Source of the DNA: Megalopta genalis
Lineage: Eukaryota > Arthropoda > Insecta > Hymenoptera > Halictidae
Direction of reading: 5' to 3'
Assembly: GCF_051020955.1 (NCBI RefSeq)
Contig: NC_135026.1
Span: 10,684,309-10,748,308 of the forward strand
Length of the DNA stretch: 64,000 nt
The notes below the pieces were generated by a model. That model had not been told where the DNA came from. It saw only the letters and a list, made by a program, of their open reading frames with translations, and did not search any database. The translations under genes were made by a program, and so were the position numbers. Positions 55,050 to 64,000 of this stretch are shown piece after piece; the stretch's first letter is position 1, and each line of letters starts with the position of its first letter.

Positions 55050-55734
55050 GAGAGAGAGAGAGAGAGAGAGAGGAGATATGGCGGAGAAGGAGAGATGCAG
55101 AGCACAGAAGGGAGCAGGGAAGGACAGCAGGACAAAGAGGGAATCACGCGTGTCTGTCCATTCGACCCTATCGTGCGAAATAGCCGAGCGTGTTTGCTCC
55201 TCGTAAACCACCCCGACACGCGTGCCTTCCGAGCCCCTTCTCTCCTTCGGCGTTCACCTAACTGCATACCTATGTCGGCGGGGGACCAGACGCCGTAAAC
55301 GGGCTGCATAAATGGTCGCCGGTCGGCCGGCGTTTTCAAGAACGTCTCGCGATCAAATCGGCCGCGCGAAATCGAATTTCGGGGAACGACAAACAACGAC
55401 CAGCCAGCGCGCCAGGACAGGTCACTGTTTGTGCCCGTAGCTTTCAGACGCTCCCGGCACCGGGACATGCCCAGCCGCTGGATTGTCACGTGCCCGTTAT
55501 TTATTTACGCCGGATATTGCCGGGGGATTGGATTTTAGGATACATGGCGGCGCGCATCGCACCTGTGTGGACCTCGCGTACCCGCGCGCGTGATTAGTTT
55601 TCGGAAGAAGGTGTATCCGGTGCGCTGGTCATTGGGCTCAAGAACCTTATACACTCATACACGAAAGTATTCGAACGCTTACGTTTTTCTAGAGATGGAG
55701 AAAAGGGAGGAGAAAGGACACAGAATTAGAACCG
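54589..55734. other. No gene recognised; CT-rich and (GA)n tracts
   Basis: CT-rich at 54706-54775 and (GA)n with ACAG interruptions at 55003-55073. GC-rich from 55080 to 55620. Frames crossing the GA tract (54861-55298 plus, 54938-55489 minus) are low-complexity artefacts at their centre and unrecognised elsewhere. Confidence 0.4.
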
Positions 55735-55744
55735 CGAAATCTAC

Positions 55745-55962
55745 GGCCGACTATGAAACATAATGGTGAAGTCTGTATTAGTTTGGGGCTGCATGGCATC
55801 TAGTGGAGTGGGAAACCTTGTGCTCATCGAAAACGAAATACTGAACAATTTTTCAGGGAAATTTCAAAAGCAACGTATCAAAATTGAATTTACCTAGCGA
55901 TTATTGGTTTCCGTCTGACAATGATACGAAGCATACCGCTAAAATAGTCATAGAATGGGTAT
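55745..55962 (+). pseudogene. Tc1-type transposase fossil
   Basis: Frame starting at 55772 gives SVLVWGCMASSGVGNLVLIE, the conserved VWGC...G.G.L..IEG region of Tc1 transposases. After a stop at 55895-55897 and a frame change, 55914-55960 gives SDNDTKHTAK and EW, matching the QDNDPKHTAK...EW motif that holds the second catalytic Asp. Upstream, RPTMKHNG (55746-55769) is in yet another frame. At least two frameshifts and a stop make it non-functional. Confidence 0.8.
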
Positions 55963-55964
55963 TG

Positions 55965-56212
55965 CTGCAATAATTTTGTACGTGTTGCTAATGATGTGTG
56001 AGGCCTCGCATTGTCGCGACGGAACACGTTTCCTTTGCGATTTGCCAATTCTCGTCTTTTTCACTCTGATTGATTTCTCGAATTTTATGAGTTCTTGGCA
56101 GTAATCATCTGAGTTGATCGTTTGGTTGCTTATAAACGGCTCAAAATACACAGTATATTTTTATAGTCCCACCAAATTGACAAGCATGATCTCTTTCCGA
56201 TGCAATTCAGCT
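55965..56212 (-). pseudogene. Mariner transposase fossil of a different family
   Basis: On the minus strand, reading from 56212 down: LSIWWDYKN (first catalytic Asp, mariner WWD motif), then in another frame YFEPFISNQTINSDDYCQEL (56150-56088), then after another shift RRDNARPHTSLATR (second Asp). It is broken by frameshifts and has no third Asp. Sequence differs from the 562-bp family. It abuts the opposite-strand Tc1 fossil at about 55963. Confidence 0.83.
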
Positions 56213-56242
56213 TTCGATATATCGGTTTTGCAGTCATATTAA

Positions 56243-56606
56243 CACTTTATCGTCCGGTCGTGGTTGAGGCTGCCACTCAGTAAGGACTGGCTTAGTCGCG
56301 CGCGCATTTGCTCCCAGTACCAGCTAAATTTTCGCTATTCATTGTGTTGTGCTTATTCCTTTAAAAATAATAATAAATAATAATATAATTATTATAATTA
56401 TAATTCATAAGGATATGGGGAGGTCAGCATACAGGAGGTCAGCTACTAACAAAACAGTAAAGAAGCGAAAACCGTCGATAGCTAAAAGTCGATTAATAGG
56501 CTATCGGTCGATAAGCATTGGCAATCGAAAAGCCGATTAATAGGCCAGCGATCGATAAACATTGGCAATCGAAAAGCCGATTAATAGGCTAGCGGTCGAT
56601 AAAGTG
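56243..56606. mobile_element. 364-bp TTAA-bounded element with minisatellite end
   Basis: TTAA-CACTTTATCGTCCGGTCG ... AGCGGTCGATAAAGTG-TTAA. The ends are inverted repeats of about 17 bp and TTAA borders both (56239-56242, 56607-56610). The right part is a ~45-bp tandem repeat. Non-coding. piggyBac-like by target site only. Confidence 0.7.
56480..56604. repeat. ~45-bp minisatellite, about 2.7 copies
   Basis: AAAAGCCGATTAATAGGC...GCGATCGATAAACATTGGCA repeats from 56480 to the element terminus. The terminal inverted repeat (GGTCGATAAAG) is itself part of the unit. Confidence 0.85.
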
Positions 56607-56610
56607 TTAA

Positions 56611-57834
56611 ATAATTATTTCAAAACATTACGTTATCCAGAAACATCTATCTGTCGAACGGTAGTACAAATGTTCAACAATAACACTTTTAAGTTGTGAT
56701 AAAATCGACGATGATCTTATATCCTCTGAAAAGCGTTCCATAATACGTACTTTTATCGTAATAATATCTTCGGGGTCGTGTTTTCGTCTAATTCATGCAC
56801 CAATACGGCGACGCTCCGAAGCCGGCGTAAGGGTTTCCCTCCGATCGATCCGCGCGTTGCCAAACAATTGATGGAATCGGGACCATTGATATTCTAAATC
56901 CATATTTCATTACGCTGCGGAAATTATGTGCTCCTAGGCGGGGATCCGAGGACCGGAGAACGATTTCGAAAGTTTTATGAGATCGAGATCCTTCCCGAAG
57001 TTCGATCTACGAGCTTTCCGTTCAACCAATCCCCTCTGTGTTTGCCAAATAATCGTTCCGGCAGCTGTTACTGTTTTTTATTGTCATTGCCTTTCGTTTA
57101 TTGGCGAAAGATGGACCATCGGAGCAATTGATTTTTTATTTCGAAGGGGTGAAAGCTGGTGCTAGGTATAAGTAGATTAAACCTTCCATGGCAAGAATTG
57201 AAGAGTCACGTGCGTATAGTAGTTTTTTAACTAAGCAACACAAGTCTTAATATAAACGAAGAGATATTTAATTGTGATATAATTTAATATGAAGAACTTT
57301 CTGATAAGATATCTCGTATGCTCTCTCGCTATGATTTGACTATGATTTAGGAGAAATAAATAACATTTATTTCTCCGTCTTTTTTTTTATTTATTTCTGC
57401 GTCTCGAAAACGCAGTCTTAACCGAAAAAATGTTACTCTTTTTTCGACTTATTTCTCCATATAGAATCATCCCCTGGCCGGTTGTAACACGATTTTTCGT
57501 CCGCCCTGTATGTAAGAAGTCGATTATATTATTGTTTTTCTGTAAAAAATGATCATTTTTTTCTTTCGTGCGTACATCATTTCTGCGTATTTTTCATTTT
57601 TATTTGCATCGTGTTTAAGTTTTCAACAAGATCAAGACAAAAACACATGGAATCATTATCAGAAATTTCAGCGAATTCAATATCTTTTTTCGGTATATGT
57701 AACATCGTAGGGTTGTGGGCGATCCAACATAAAATCTTAGCAATTTAAATATTATTTATTATATTCAAAATATAATAAAACATATATTACAGCTAATATA
57801 TTTCATATTATATACATATATATTATTATAGGTT
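56611..57834. other. No gene recognised
   Basis: The overlapping frames at 56928-57165 are unrecognised. AGAATCATCCCCTGGCCGGT...CCGCCCTGTA (57468-57508) is similar to 7684-7730 and marks the end of a dispersed repeat. Confidence 0.4.
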
Positions 57835-57836
57835 AT

Positions 57837-58437
57837 ACAGGGTGGGGCATTTTAAACAGGTCACCTGAATAACTCGCTTGTTTTTGAAGATAGGAGAAAA
57901 TGCATTGGACCAAACTTACTTGGTATCGGGGGGCTCATATATATATAAGTAAAATTATATATAAAATTATATATATATAAGTAAAATTGGTAACACCAGA
58001 TTATATATATGTTATATATATGGTGTTATATATATATATATATATATATAATCTGGTGTTACCAATTTTTCTGTAAGTGGAGGCGTCAAGGAGATACGAA
58101 GGTCAATTCTGTTTTTTTGAATGGAACAGTAAGTTTTTTTACTTACATTCTGATAGAGTGTTTCGAGGCGAATACAATGAACTATTATGAAGGTCATTCA
58201 AGGTCACCCAAAGATGGGCTTGTTGGCCCATCATGCCACATATCAAAAAACATGTTTTTCAAATATTAAACTTTATATATAAATTAATATAAAACGTTTT
58301 AGTTTACTGTTCTAGTTCACTATATATATATATATATATATATATGAGCCCCCCGATATCAAGTAAGTTTGGTCTAATCCATTTTCTCCAAAAACAAGCG
58401 AGTTATTCAGGCGACCTGTTTAAAATGCCCCACCCTG
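57837..58437. mobile_element. TACAGGGTGGGGC element with both ends
   Basis: TA-CAGGGTGGGGCATTTTAAA ... TTTAAAATGCCCCACCCTG-TA. The first ~105 bp are repeated inverted at the right end (58341-58437). Inside lie AT palindromes with GGTAACACCAGATTATAT (57985-58060) and the AGGCGTCAAGGAGATACG body shared with 25164 and 44821. TA at both borders. Confidence 0.83.
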
Positions 58438-58974
58438 TATAATATCCATATAACCACGATGTTTTATTATTTACGTACATTTTTCCAAAGAAATTAAACA
58501 TTTTTCGGGGTCGCCGGCGATTCCTCGTTATGCCGCGATAACAACTCCCTTTGAAGCTGACAAAAACCAGCCATGCTTCTCGCCTGGCGTTTCTTCAGCT
58601 AGCCCGGGGTCTCTAACCGACGGCAAAGCGATGTTTTGCGCCGCTCGCCGAGAGCCTCAGCTCAGCCTCCTGGTTCCGACGAGTAGAGTAAGACCTATTT
58701 ACGAGTCGAAAATCTACTGCGGAAAGAGGATCTCGGAGAGGAAAGAGTGCGAGTCGGAGTCAGAATAGGGTAGGCCGAGGGTTATCTTGATTGGGATATG
58801 GTAATGTGGGTGGTGGGTAGTTAAGGGGCAATTTCTATGGGTGCTAGAATGCGTACCGGGGTTCAATGTGCGTCGGAGTAAGCGATGGAGAGGCGGCGGT
58901 GGCGCGGGATCGGTAGAGACAGAAATAAGAGAGACCGAGGCAAAAAAGAAAAGAAAAATAGTGGCAGAGAGCAG

Positions 58975-58977
<3 letters not shown>
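58438..58977. other. No gene recognised
   Basis: Balanced to GC-rich sequence, no recognisable coding or repeat content. Confidence 0.35.
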
Positions 58978-59021
<44 letters not shown>

Positions 59022-59570
59022 AAAGAAAGAGGGAGAGAGAGATAGAGAAAGAGAGAAATAGAGAGGGAGAGAGCAGAGCAGAACAAAACAAAGAAAGAGA
59101 GAAAAGGAGAGCGAGAGAGAAGGAGAGCGAGAGAGAGGGAGAGAGCAGAGCAGAGCAAAACAAAGAAAGAGAGAGAAGGAGAGCGAGAGAGAAGGAGAGC
59201 GAGAGAGAGGAAGAGAGCAGAGCAGAGCAAAACAAAGAAAGAGAGAGAAGGAGAGCGAGAGAGAGGGAGAGAGCAGAGCAGAGCAAAATAAAGAGAGAGA
59301 GAAAGGAGAGCGAGAGAGAAGGAGAGCGAGAGAGAGGGAGAGAGCAGAGCAGAGCAAAACAAAGAAAGAGAGAAAGGAGAGCGAGAGAGAAGGAGAGCGA
59401 GAGAGAGGGAGAGAGCAGAGCAGAGCAAAACAAAGAAAGAGAGAAAAGGAGAGCGAGAGAGAAGGAGAGCGAGAGAGAGGGAGAGAGCAGAGCAGAGCAA
59501 AATAAAGAGAGAGAAGGAGAGCGAGAGAGAGCGAGAGAGCAGAGCAGAGCAAAACAAAGAAAGAAAGAGA

Positions 59571-59612
<42 letters not shown>
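58978..59612. repeat. GA-rich minisatellite with 55- to 74-bp units
   Basis: Units contain GGAGAGCGAGAGAGAGGGAG and GCAGAGCAGAGCAAAACAAA; about eight copies, mostly spaced about 73 bp, flanked by pure (GA)n at 58978-59010 and 59572-59612. It keeps long frames open on both strands (Arg/Glu-rich plus; Ser/Leu-rich minus, up to 392 codons with flanks). Low-complexity artefact. Confidence 0.95.
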
Positions 59613-59614
<2 letters not shown>

Positions 59615-60600
59615 ACCGTGAAAAGAGCGAGCCAGCACGGTGCAAAGAGAGCATCGGGAGGATCGAAGAGGAAAGAAACACGAACTAGGCGGGTAGGCTG
59701 CTGGCATGCTAATATCGGATTTTCCCAGCGCGCGTTCGGTCCGTTCGCTCGGGAAACCTTTATTCGTCGTTTTATTTCCGTTATGCGGACGGATGTCGAT
59801 GGATAGCCGAAAGAGAAAAAGAATCCGAACACGCCATGGACAATTTCTTTTTCGAGAGTTCTCGCGCGGTCGGCTTCGCTCCGAACGCCGCCTAAACTTC
59901 ATCGAAACCGATGGCGGGTCATCGAGACGTCCACGGTCGAAGTTCCTCGGCTTCGCGGCTATTTGTTCTGCGGAACTTTTTTTATCAAACTTACGAACTG
60001 CAATATCTTGTGCGCGGATCAATTTTCCGGACTATCTTCAGTGTTATCGGAAAGAAATTAAATATTATTGTTGTTTGCACAGTGGCTCTCGGATAAGAAC
60101 TTCGGGAAGCATTCGCGAGTGAAGACGATGGAAAATCAGTACTCTTTCTGCTTAGAAAAAGTGAAGCGATTCTTGCAGAAACGGTATATTTGGTGACGAT
60201 ATAATTTATATTAAATAGTTTCAATTTCTCAGCCCTGGCAAGCTCCGATTTCGAGGAGCCGACATTCGTACACCGAAATCGGAGTTCGATTTTATTATAC
60301 TTTTGATCACACTTGCCTTAAAATGATTTTAGGTTGGTCAATAAAAAGTTCGTGCGGTTTTTCACAACGTTTCTCTTCTTGCAGACCAGTTCGAAATTAA
60401 CTTCGCTGCGAATCATTGACCTGTAACGTCAAGTAATAGTTCTACAGTTCACAGAAAATGACAGGAGAACAACCGAGAAAGGTAATAGTTTCTCGGTCAT
60501 TTATGGTTCCCGATTCCAATCTGCTATCATATCGCACGCATTTTTTAATTGTATAGGATTACTATAAGTCGTTTATAAAATAGGATACTTGAGACGTATT
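59613..60600. other. No gene recognised
   Basis: GC-richer to 60000. The 138-codon frame at 59706-60122 has no recognisable domain. An unassigned segment with CCGATTTCGAGGAGCC / ACACCGAAATCGGAG, a small inverted pair, lies at 60246-60290. Confidence 0.35.
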
Positions 60601-60676
60601 GTCGCGGCTGATAGTTACAATATATGGGGTTAATATAGGATTAATATATAGTTATATATAGGGTTAATATATAGTT

Positions 60677-60711
<35 letters not shown>

Positions 60712-60714
60712 TGC

Positions 60715-60788
<74 letters not shown>

Positions 60789-61037
60789 GCAAATGCACAC
60801 ACTATAATATAACATAGGTACCCATTTTAAAATTTCAAGTACACACACATGTAGATAAAATTAAAGAATTAACAGTTCTTTAGACTTTGCGTCATATATA
60901 TATACTATCTATCTTAGACAGTGACGCAAAGTCTAAAGAACTGTTAATTCTTTAATTTTATCTACATGTGTGTATACTTCAAATTTTAAAATGGGTACCT
61001 ATTAACATTATAGTGTGTGCATTTGCCTTTGAAAGGA
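60600..61037. repeat. Two adjacent palindromes with 110-bp near-perfect arms
   Basis: First: GTTTGCCTTTATAT at 60709 pairs with ATATAAAGGCAAA at 60781-60792 across (AT)n. Second: 60786-60893 (GGCAAATGCACACACTATAA ... AGACTTTGCGTCA) pairs with 60917-61035 around a ~20-bp centre. GGCAAATG is shared by both, so they form a three-part foldback. The arms contain TTAAAATGGGTACC and ACATGTAGATAAAATTAAAG. Confidence 0.88.
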
Positions 61038-61398
61038 ACTTTTCAAGCTTTTTCTCATTTTTCTTTCATTCCCTTCCCGTTTCGAACTAGAAATTCGAAC
61101 CAACGAATCCAAAGTTTCACATGAAATCGTACAAAGATTGTCCGTAGACGGCGGATTTTTAAACAGCGCAAAATAAAACATCTCTGCGTCGATTGCGAAG
61201 AAAATAGAATATAAATAGCAGGTTCATTCTCTTTTGAATCATTTTAATCGATTAGAGTTAGTACAATGCAATTTACAAAATCTTTGAAACTTTCTATTAT
61301 TTTAAATTGCAACTACTCGATTTTGTTATAAGTGTATATAATCCGCAGTTGAGTCATTATCAAATTTCAACTACACATTTTGTCAGTAGACTTTATGT
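61038..61398. other. No recognisable feature
   Basis: AT-rich unassigned sequence. Confidence 0.4.
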
Positions 61399-61712
61399 GT
61401 CGGGTTGGCAACTAAGTAATTGCCGATTTCAGTTATTGATGTCTCTCACTCCCATTTTTATGATATCCGTAAATGTTATATATTATAAAATTATTATTAT
61501 TATTATTATTATGTTATTTTTTATTATCCGTGAACGTTAGCAACTGGACGAATTGAATGCAGCGGTCAAGGAAAAGCGACCAGAATAAAAGCACAATAAT
61601 ATAATACAAATATCTGCAATACTATTTTACAAATTATGACAACTATTGGTTTTGCAAAAAAATTTTGTATTTCGTTGAACAAATCGGCATTTACTTAGTT
61701 GTGCCAACCCAA
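61399..61712 (+). mobile_element. 314-bp mellifera-type mariner deletion derivative
   Basis: The 5' end CGGGTTGGCAACTAAGTAAT and 3' end complement of TTGGGTTGGCACAACTAAGT are typical of mellifera-subfamily mariners (from memory). Near 61541-61585 a frame gives QLDELNAAVKEKRPE, which is mariner transposase sequence lying before the second catalytic Asp. The rest is deleted and partly replaced by (ATT)n. Confidence 0.83.
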
Positions 61713-61726
61713 TATATTATATTATA

Positions 61727-61797
<71 letters not shown>

Positions 61798-61878
61798 CAT
61801 TATTAATATATTATACATATTATATTATATTATTGGGTTGGCACAACTAAGTAAATGCCGATTTGTTCAACGAAATAC

Positions 61879-61930
<52 letters not shown>
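61713..61930. repeat. (AT)n arrays and an inverted second mariner 3' end
   Basis: 61833-61884 is the reverse complement of the last ~52 bp of the 61399 mariner (TTGGGTTGGCACAACTAAGT to CGAAATACAAAATT). The two are separated by ~120 bp of AT-rich palindromic DNA and followed by another (AT)n. Confidence 0.9.
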
Positions 61931-61933
<3 letters not shown>

Positions 61934-63089
61934 TATAATATAATAAATAATATCGACTCGAGCAATGATAACAGTGGGAGGGACAATAACATTTCCAAGT
62001 ATTACGATCCGATCACAGCGAAATGGTCTCGCGCGAACTGCACGATATTATATCGACGCTTGTATAACTTTGTTAATTTCCTCGGCGCGTTGATAACAAC
62101 GATCGACGAATTTCCATTCGAGCGCCGGTCGGTCCGCTCGCAAGCTTGAAAATAATTCAGCTTTCGATTCGTTCCCGAACCGAGAAGAGGCGGGCCCGTT
62201 GAATCGATCGCGGCGAAGTTGTTATTTGGGTTGAAAAAAAAAAGTGGAATTCATACGGTTTGCTCGGCACCGCGGGACAAGCCAATACAATTACACGTCG
62301 AGTAGCGTAATTATCAGTTGCTTTTTCATGATCACATGCGGTATATCGCTTTCATCAATTACCCGCGAGGACCGTCTATCCTTCATTTGGCGTTGCAGCT
62401 ATCGGGAAATGTTACGGTGAATGGTAACGAAGGCACTTTGTCCGCTTGGTTGCCGAGTTACACGTCAAAGAGACCGTTTCCACGTATCCGACAACGATTC
62501 TCGTATTCGCATTAATATCTTCGTTTTCTTTTTTTTCTTTTTTCTGCAGCACCAGCAGCAAAGGCGTTAGGGAATGATTATAGGGAGACGATGGCCTCCT
62601 CGGCTTCGTCTCGTCTCGTCTCGTATGTGGGCCAGTGGAATGGCGCCCTGTTGCTTTTAGTTGATGAACCGTCCCTATTTCCAACGGTTTCCCTTCTGCC
62701 TGAGCTGGTGGTTGTTGCCATTGACGTTGGTATTAGTGCCAGCGTGCCTCTGCCACGTTGCTCTCCGCTTTCGCCGAAAGCTTTGCGATTTTACTGCCTC
62801 GGTCGCTGTTTTTTGAGTTTCCTCCACGCCCGAAAATATCCTCCGCGGTATATACATATGTATGCGCGCACCCATTCGGGGGGTTTTTTTTATCCCTTTC
62901 TAACGAGGAATTTCTACGTCGCCGGGAAATACTCGATGACCTATTTACACCTGTCTCCTCCGGCTTTTTCTGCATACTCTGAAAGACGAACGAATACGGA
63001 ATTGTTCTCGGCGAATGTGCTTCTCGGAATTTGGGATTGATGCCGTGGGCAGAAGGGTAGAAAAATGCAGCCAGCCAAAAAGGTCTTTT
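61931..63089. other. No gene confirmed
   Basis: 62520-62549 is a long polypyrimidine run ending in CTGCAG, like a 3' splice site, and a plus frame stays open from there to 63042, but its product is not recognisable. GC-rich and low in repeats, so it is a possible host region. Confidence 0.3.
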
Positions 63090-63345
63090 GAAAATTTTCA
63101 GCATGCGTATACTTATATCTACGAAAGACATTTTTTAAATTTTTGCTGGGGGTTCAGATGAAAAAGTTAGAAAATGAGAGATTTTTTTTATTTCCTTTTG
63201 TCGCTCCAAGTTAGAATTAAAATGAGATCAGAATTTAAAGAAAGAGCATTTTAGTCATTGTCTAGTGTACTAGTCCCTCTATCGTTAAAAAAAAGATTCA
63301 CGTCATTTAGTGGAATTTTAAAAAAGTTATTGCGTTTCAAAAGGT
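63090..63345. repeat. Diverged dispersed repeat paired with 29385-29625
   Basis: Shared blocks include GGGGTTCAGATGAAAAAGTT, TAGTGTACTAGTCCCTC and AAAAAAGTTATTGCGTTTCA. Same orientation as the partner. Confidence 0.65.
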
Positions 63346-64000
63346 ATACGAAGATTTTTTCGACTGACAATATAAATTAAAAAATTTAAACAATATAAAT
63401 TAAATATAAATCTATAATCTGATGAACTACTTTTTTCTAGATTAGGAAAGGAAAGGTTACGTTAGACTTTATTGTACTTATATTTTACAAAATGCCATGT
63501 GATTACTAATATTACAAATGCGAATAAAAGTTCTCTCCTAAACATTACTTCTCTTAAAAATTTCCCCCAAAAATTAAAGGTAAACAATATAATGTTTATG
63601 TTTCGAATTACATCAATTCGTATGAAATATGAATAATATTCACTATTTTCTTTTTTAATAATCTTTCTGATATTCAATAAACTTCTTGGCACGTGACCGA
63701 GTATTTTTAGAATCTACGGATAGTATTCCGTATCTTTTGCATTTTAGTTTTTACTTGTTGTTTCAAAGAACGTTGAAATTGTTACACAGTATTTCAAACA
63801 ATATCAATTGAATCTAAATGTATAATTTGGTATACGACTATTGCAGGTAAAGAAAGGACACATGTTACATTGGACTTTACTGATATTAAAAATGCGAATA
63901 AAATCTCTCCCAGAAATGATTTCACTACATGATGACTGCAATTTTATGGCACAATTATTGATTGTTTCTTTCAATCTTTATGTTTCGAATCGTCTCGCTC
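63346..64000. other. AT-rich end of window, weak internal duplication
   Basis: ATAAATCTATAATCTGATGA...AGGAAAGGAAAGGTTACGTTAGACTTTA (63408-63472) and CTAAATGTATAATTTGG...AAAGAAAGGACACATGTTACATTGGACTTTACT (63813-63880) look like diverged copies, each followed by AAATGCGAATAAAA and TCTC. No gene. Confidence 0.4.

Noticed and set aside
58714..60022. 372- and 392-codon Ser/Leu-rich minus frames and a 321-codon Arg/Glu-rich plus frame
   Set aside because: They are translations of a GA-rich minisatellite; composition is fully explained by the repeat and both strands are open.
62520..63040. Exon with polypyrimidine/CAG acceptor at 62549 and open frame to 63040
   Set aside because: The acceptor looks good, but the product is not recognisable, the opposite strand also has frames, and no donor or upstream exon was identified.

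Overview
This window looks like non-coding, repeat-dominated chromosomal DNA from an insect, most likely a hymenopteran (ant or bee). The reasons are an AT-rich background with abundant CpG, long GA, AT and ATATT microsatellites, many deletion derivatives of mariner/Tc1 transposons, and one recognisable exon of a eukaryotic nuclear gene. The species is inferred, not shown. I see no bacterial operons, CRISPR arrays, rRNA or convincing tRNA. Nearly all longer open frames are by-products of low-complexity or minisatellite DNA, or antisense shadows of transposon remnants.

The only convincing host coding sequence is at the left edge: a 74-codon first coding exon on the minus strand (534-755) of a PRELI/MSF1-domain protein (PRELID1-like, mitochondrial lipid transfer), ending at a consensus splice donor. 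The rest of that gene should lie to the left. Weaker host signals are a TATA plus initiator promoter near 11552-11583, possibly in an LTR, and a possible 5' exon ending near 35448.

The rest is a mosaic of mobile elements. (1) A mariner family with ends TTAGGTCTACCGGAAAG has three full-length 562-bp deletion derivatives (5096, 17534, 47457), three 234-bp derivatives (3123, 28456, 36175), one of 182 bp (40388) and many fragments. Several copies share DNA outside the element, so they spread as parts of larger composite repeats or segmental duplications. (2) A roughly 590-bp element bounded by TTAA (14191, 50996, 53990), piggyBac-like in target site, always carries a palindromic foldback of about 365 bp. 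One copy can be compared with a paralogous unoccupied site at 38881-38900. (3) Palindromic families begin TACAGGGTG and end CACCCTGTA (including 25164, 44821, 57837). (4) A pogo-like palindromic MITE occurs at 14781, 16334 and, in part, elsewhere. (5) Smaller TTAA-bounded elements lie at 8941, 43228 and 56243. (6) A mellifera-type mariner derivative lies at 61399. (7) Fossil Tc1 and mariner transposase pieces abut at 55.7-56.2 kb.

Two large foldback minisatellites stand out. At 9778-10461 an 11-bp tandem repeat, whose unit contains TCAAGGTCA, sits between inverted arms of about 105 bp. At 20695-23580 about 47 copies of a 32-bp unit form inverted blocks around a GC-richer core, and they make long open frames on both strands. 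No genes act together here; the organisation is that of intergenic or intronic repeat accumulation.
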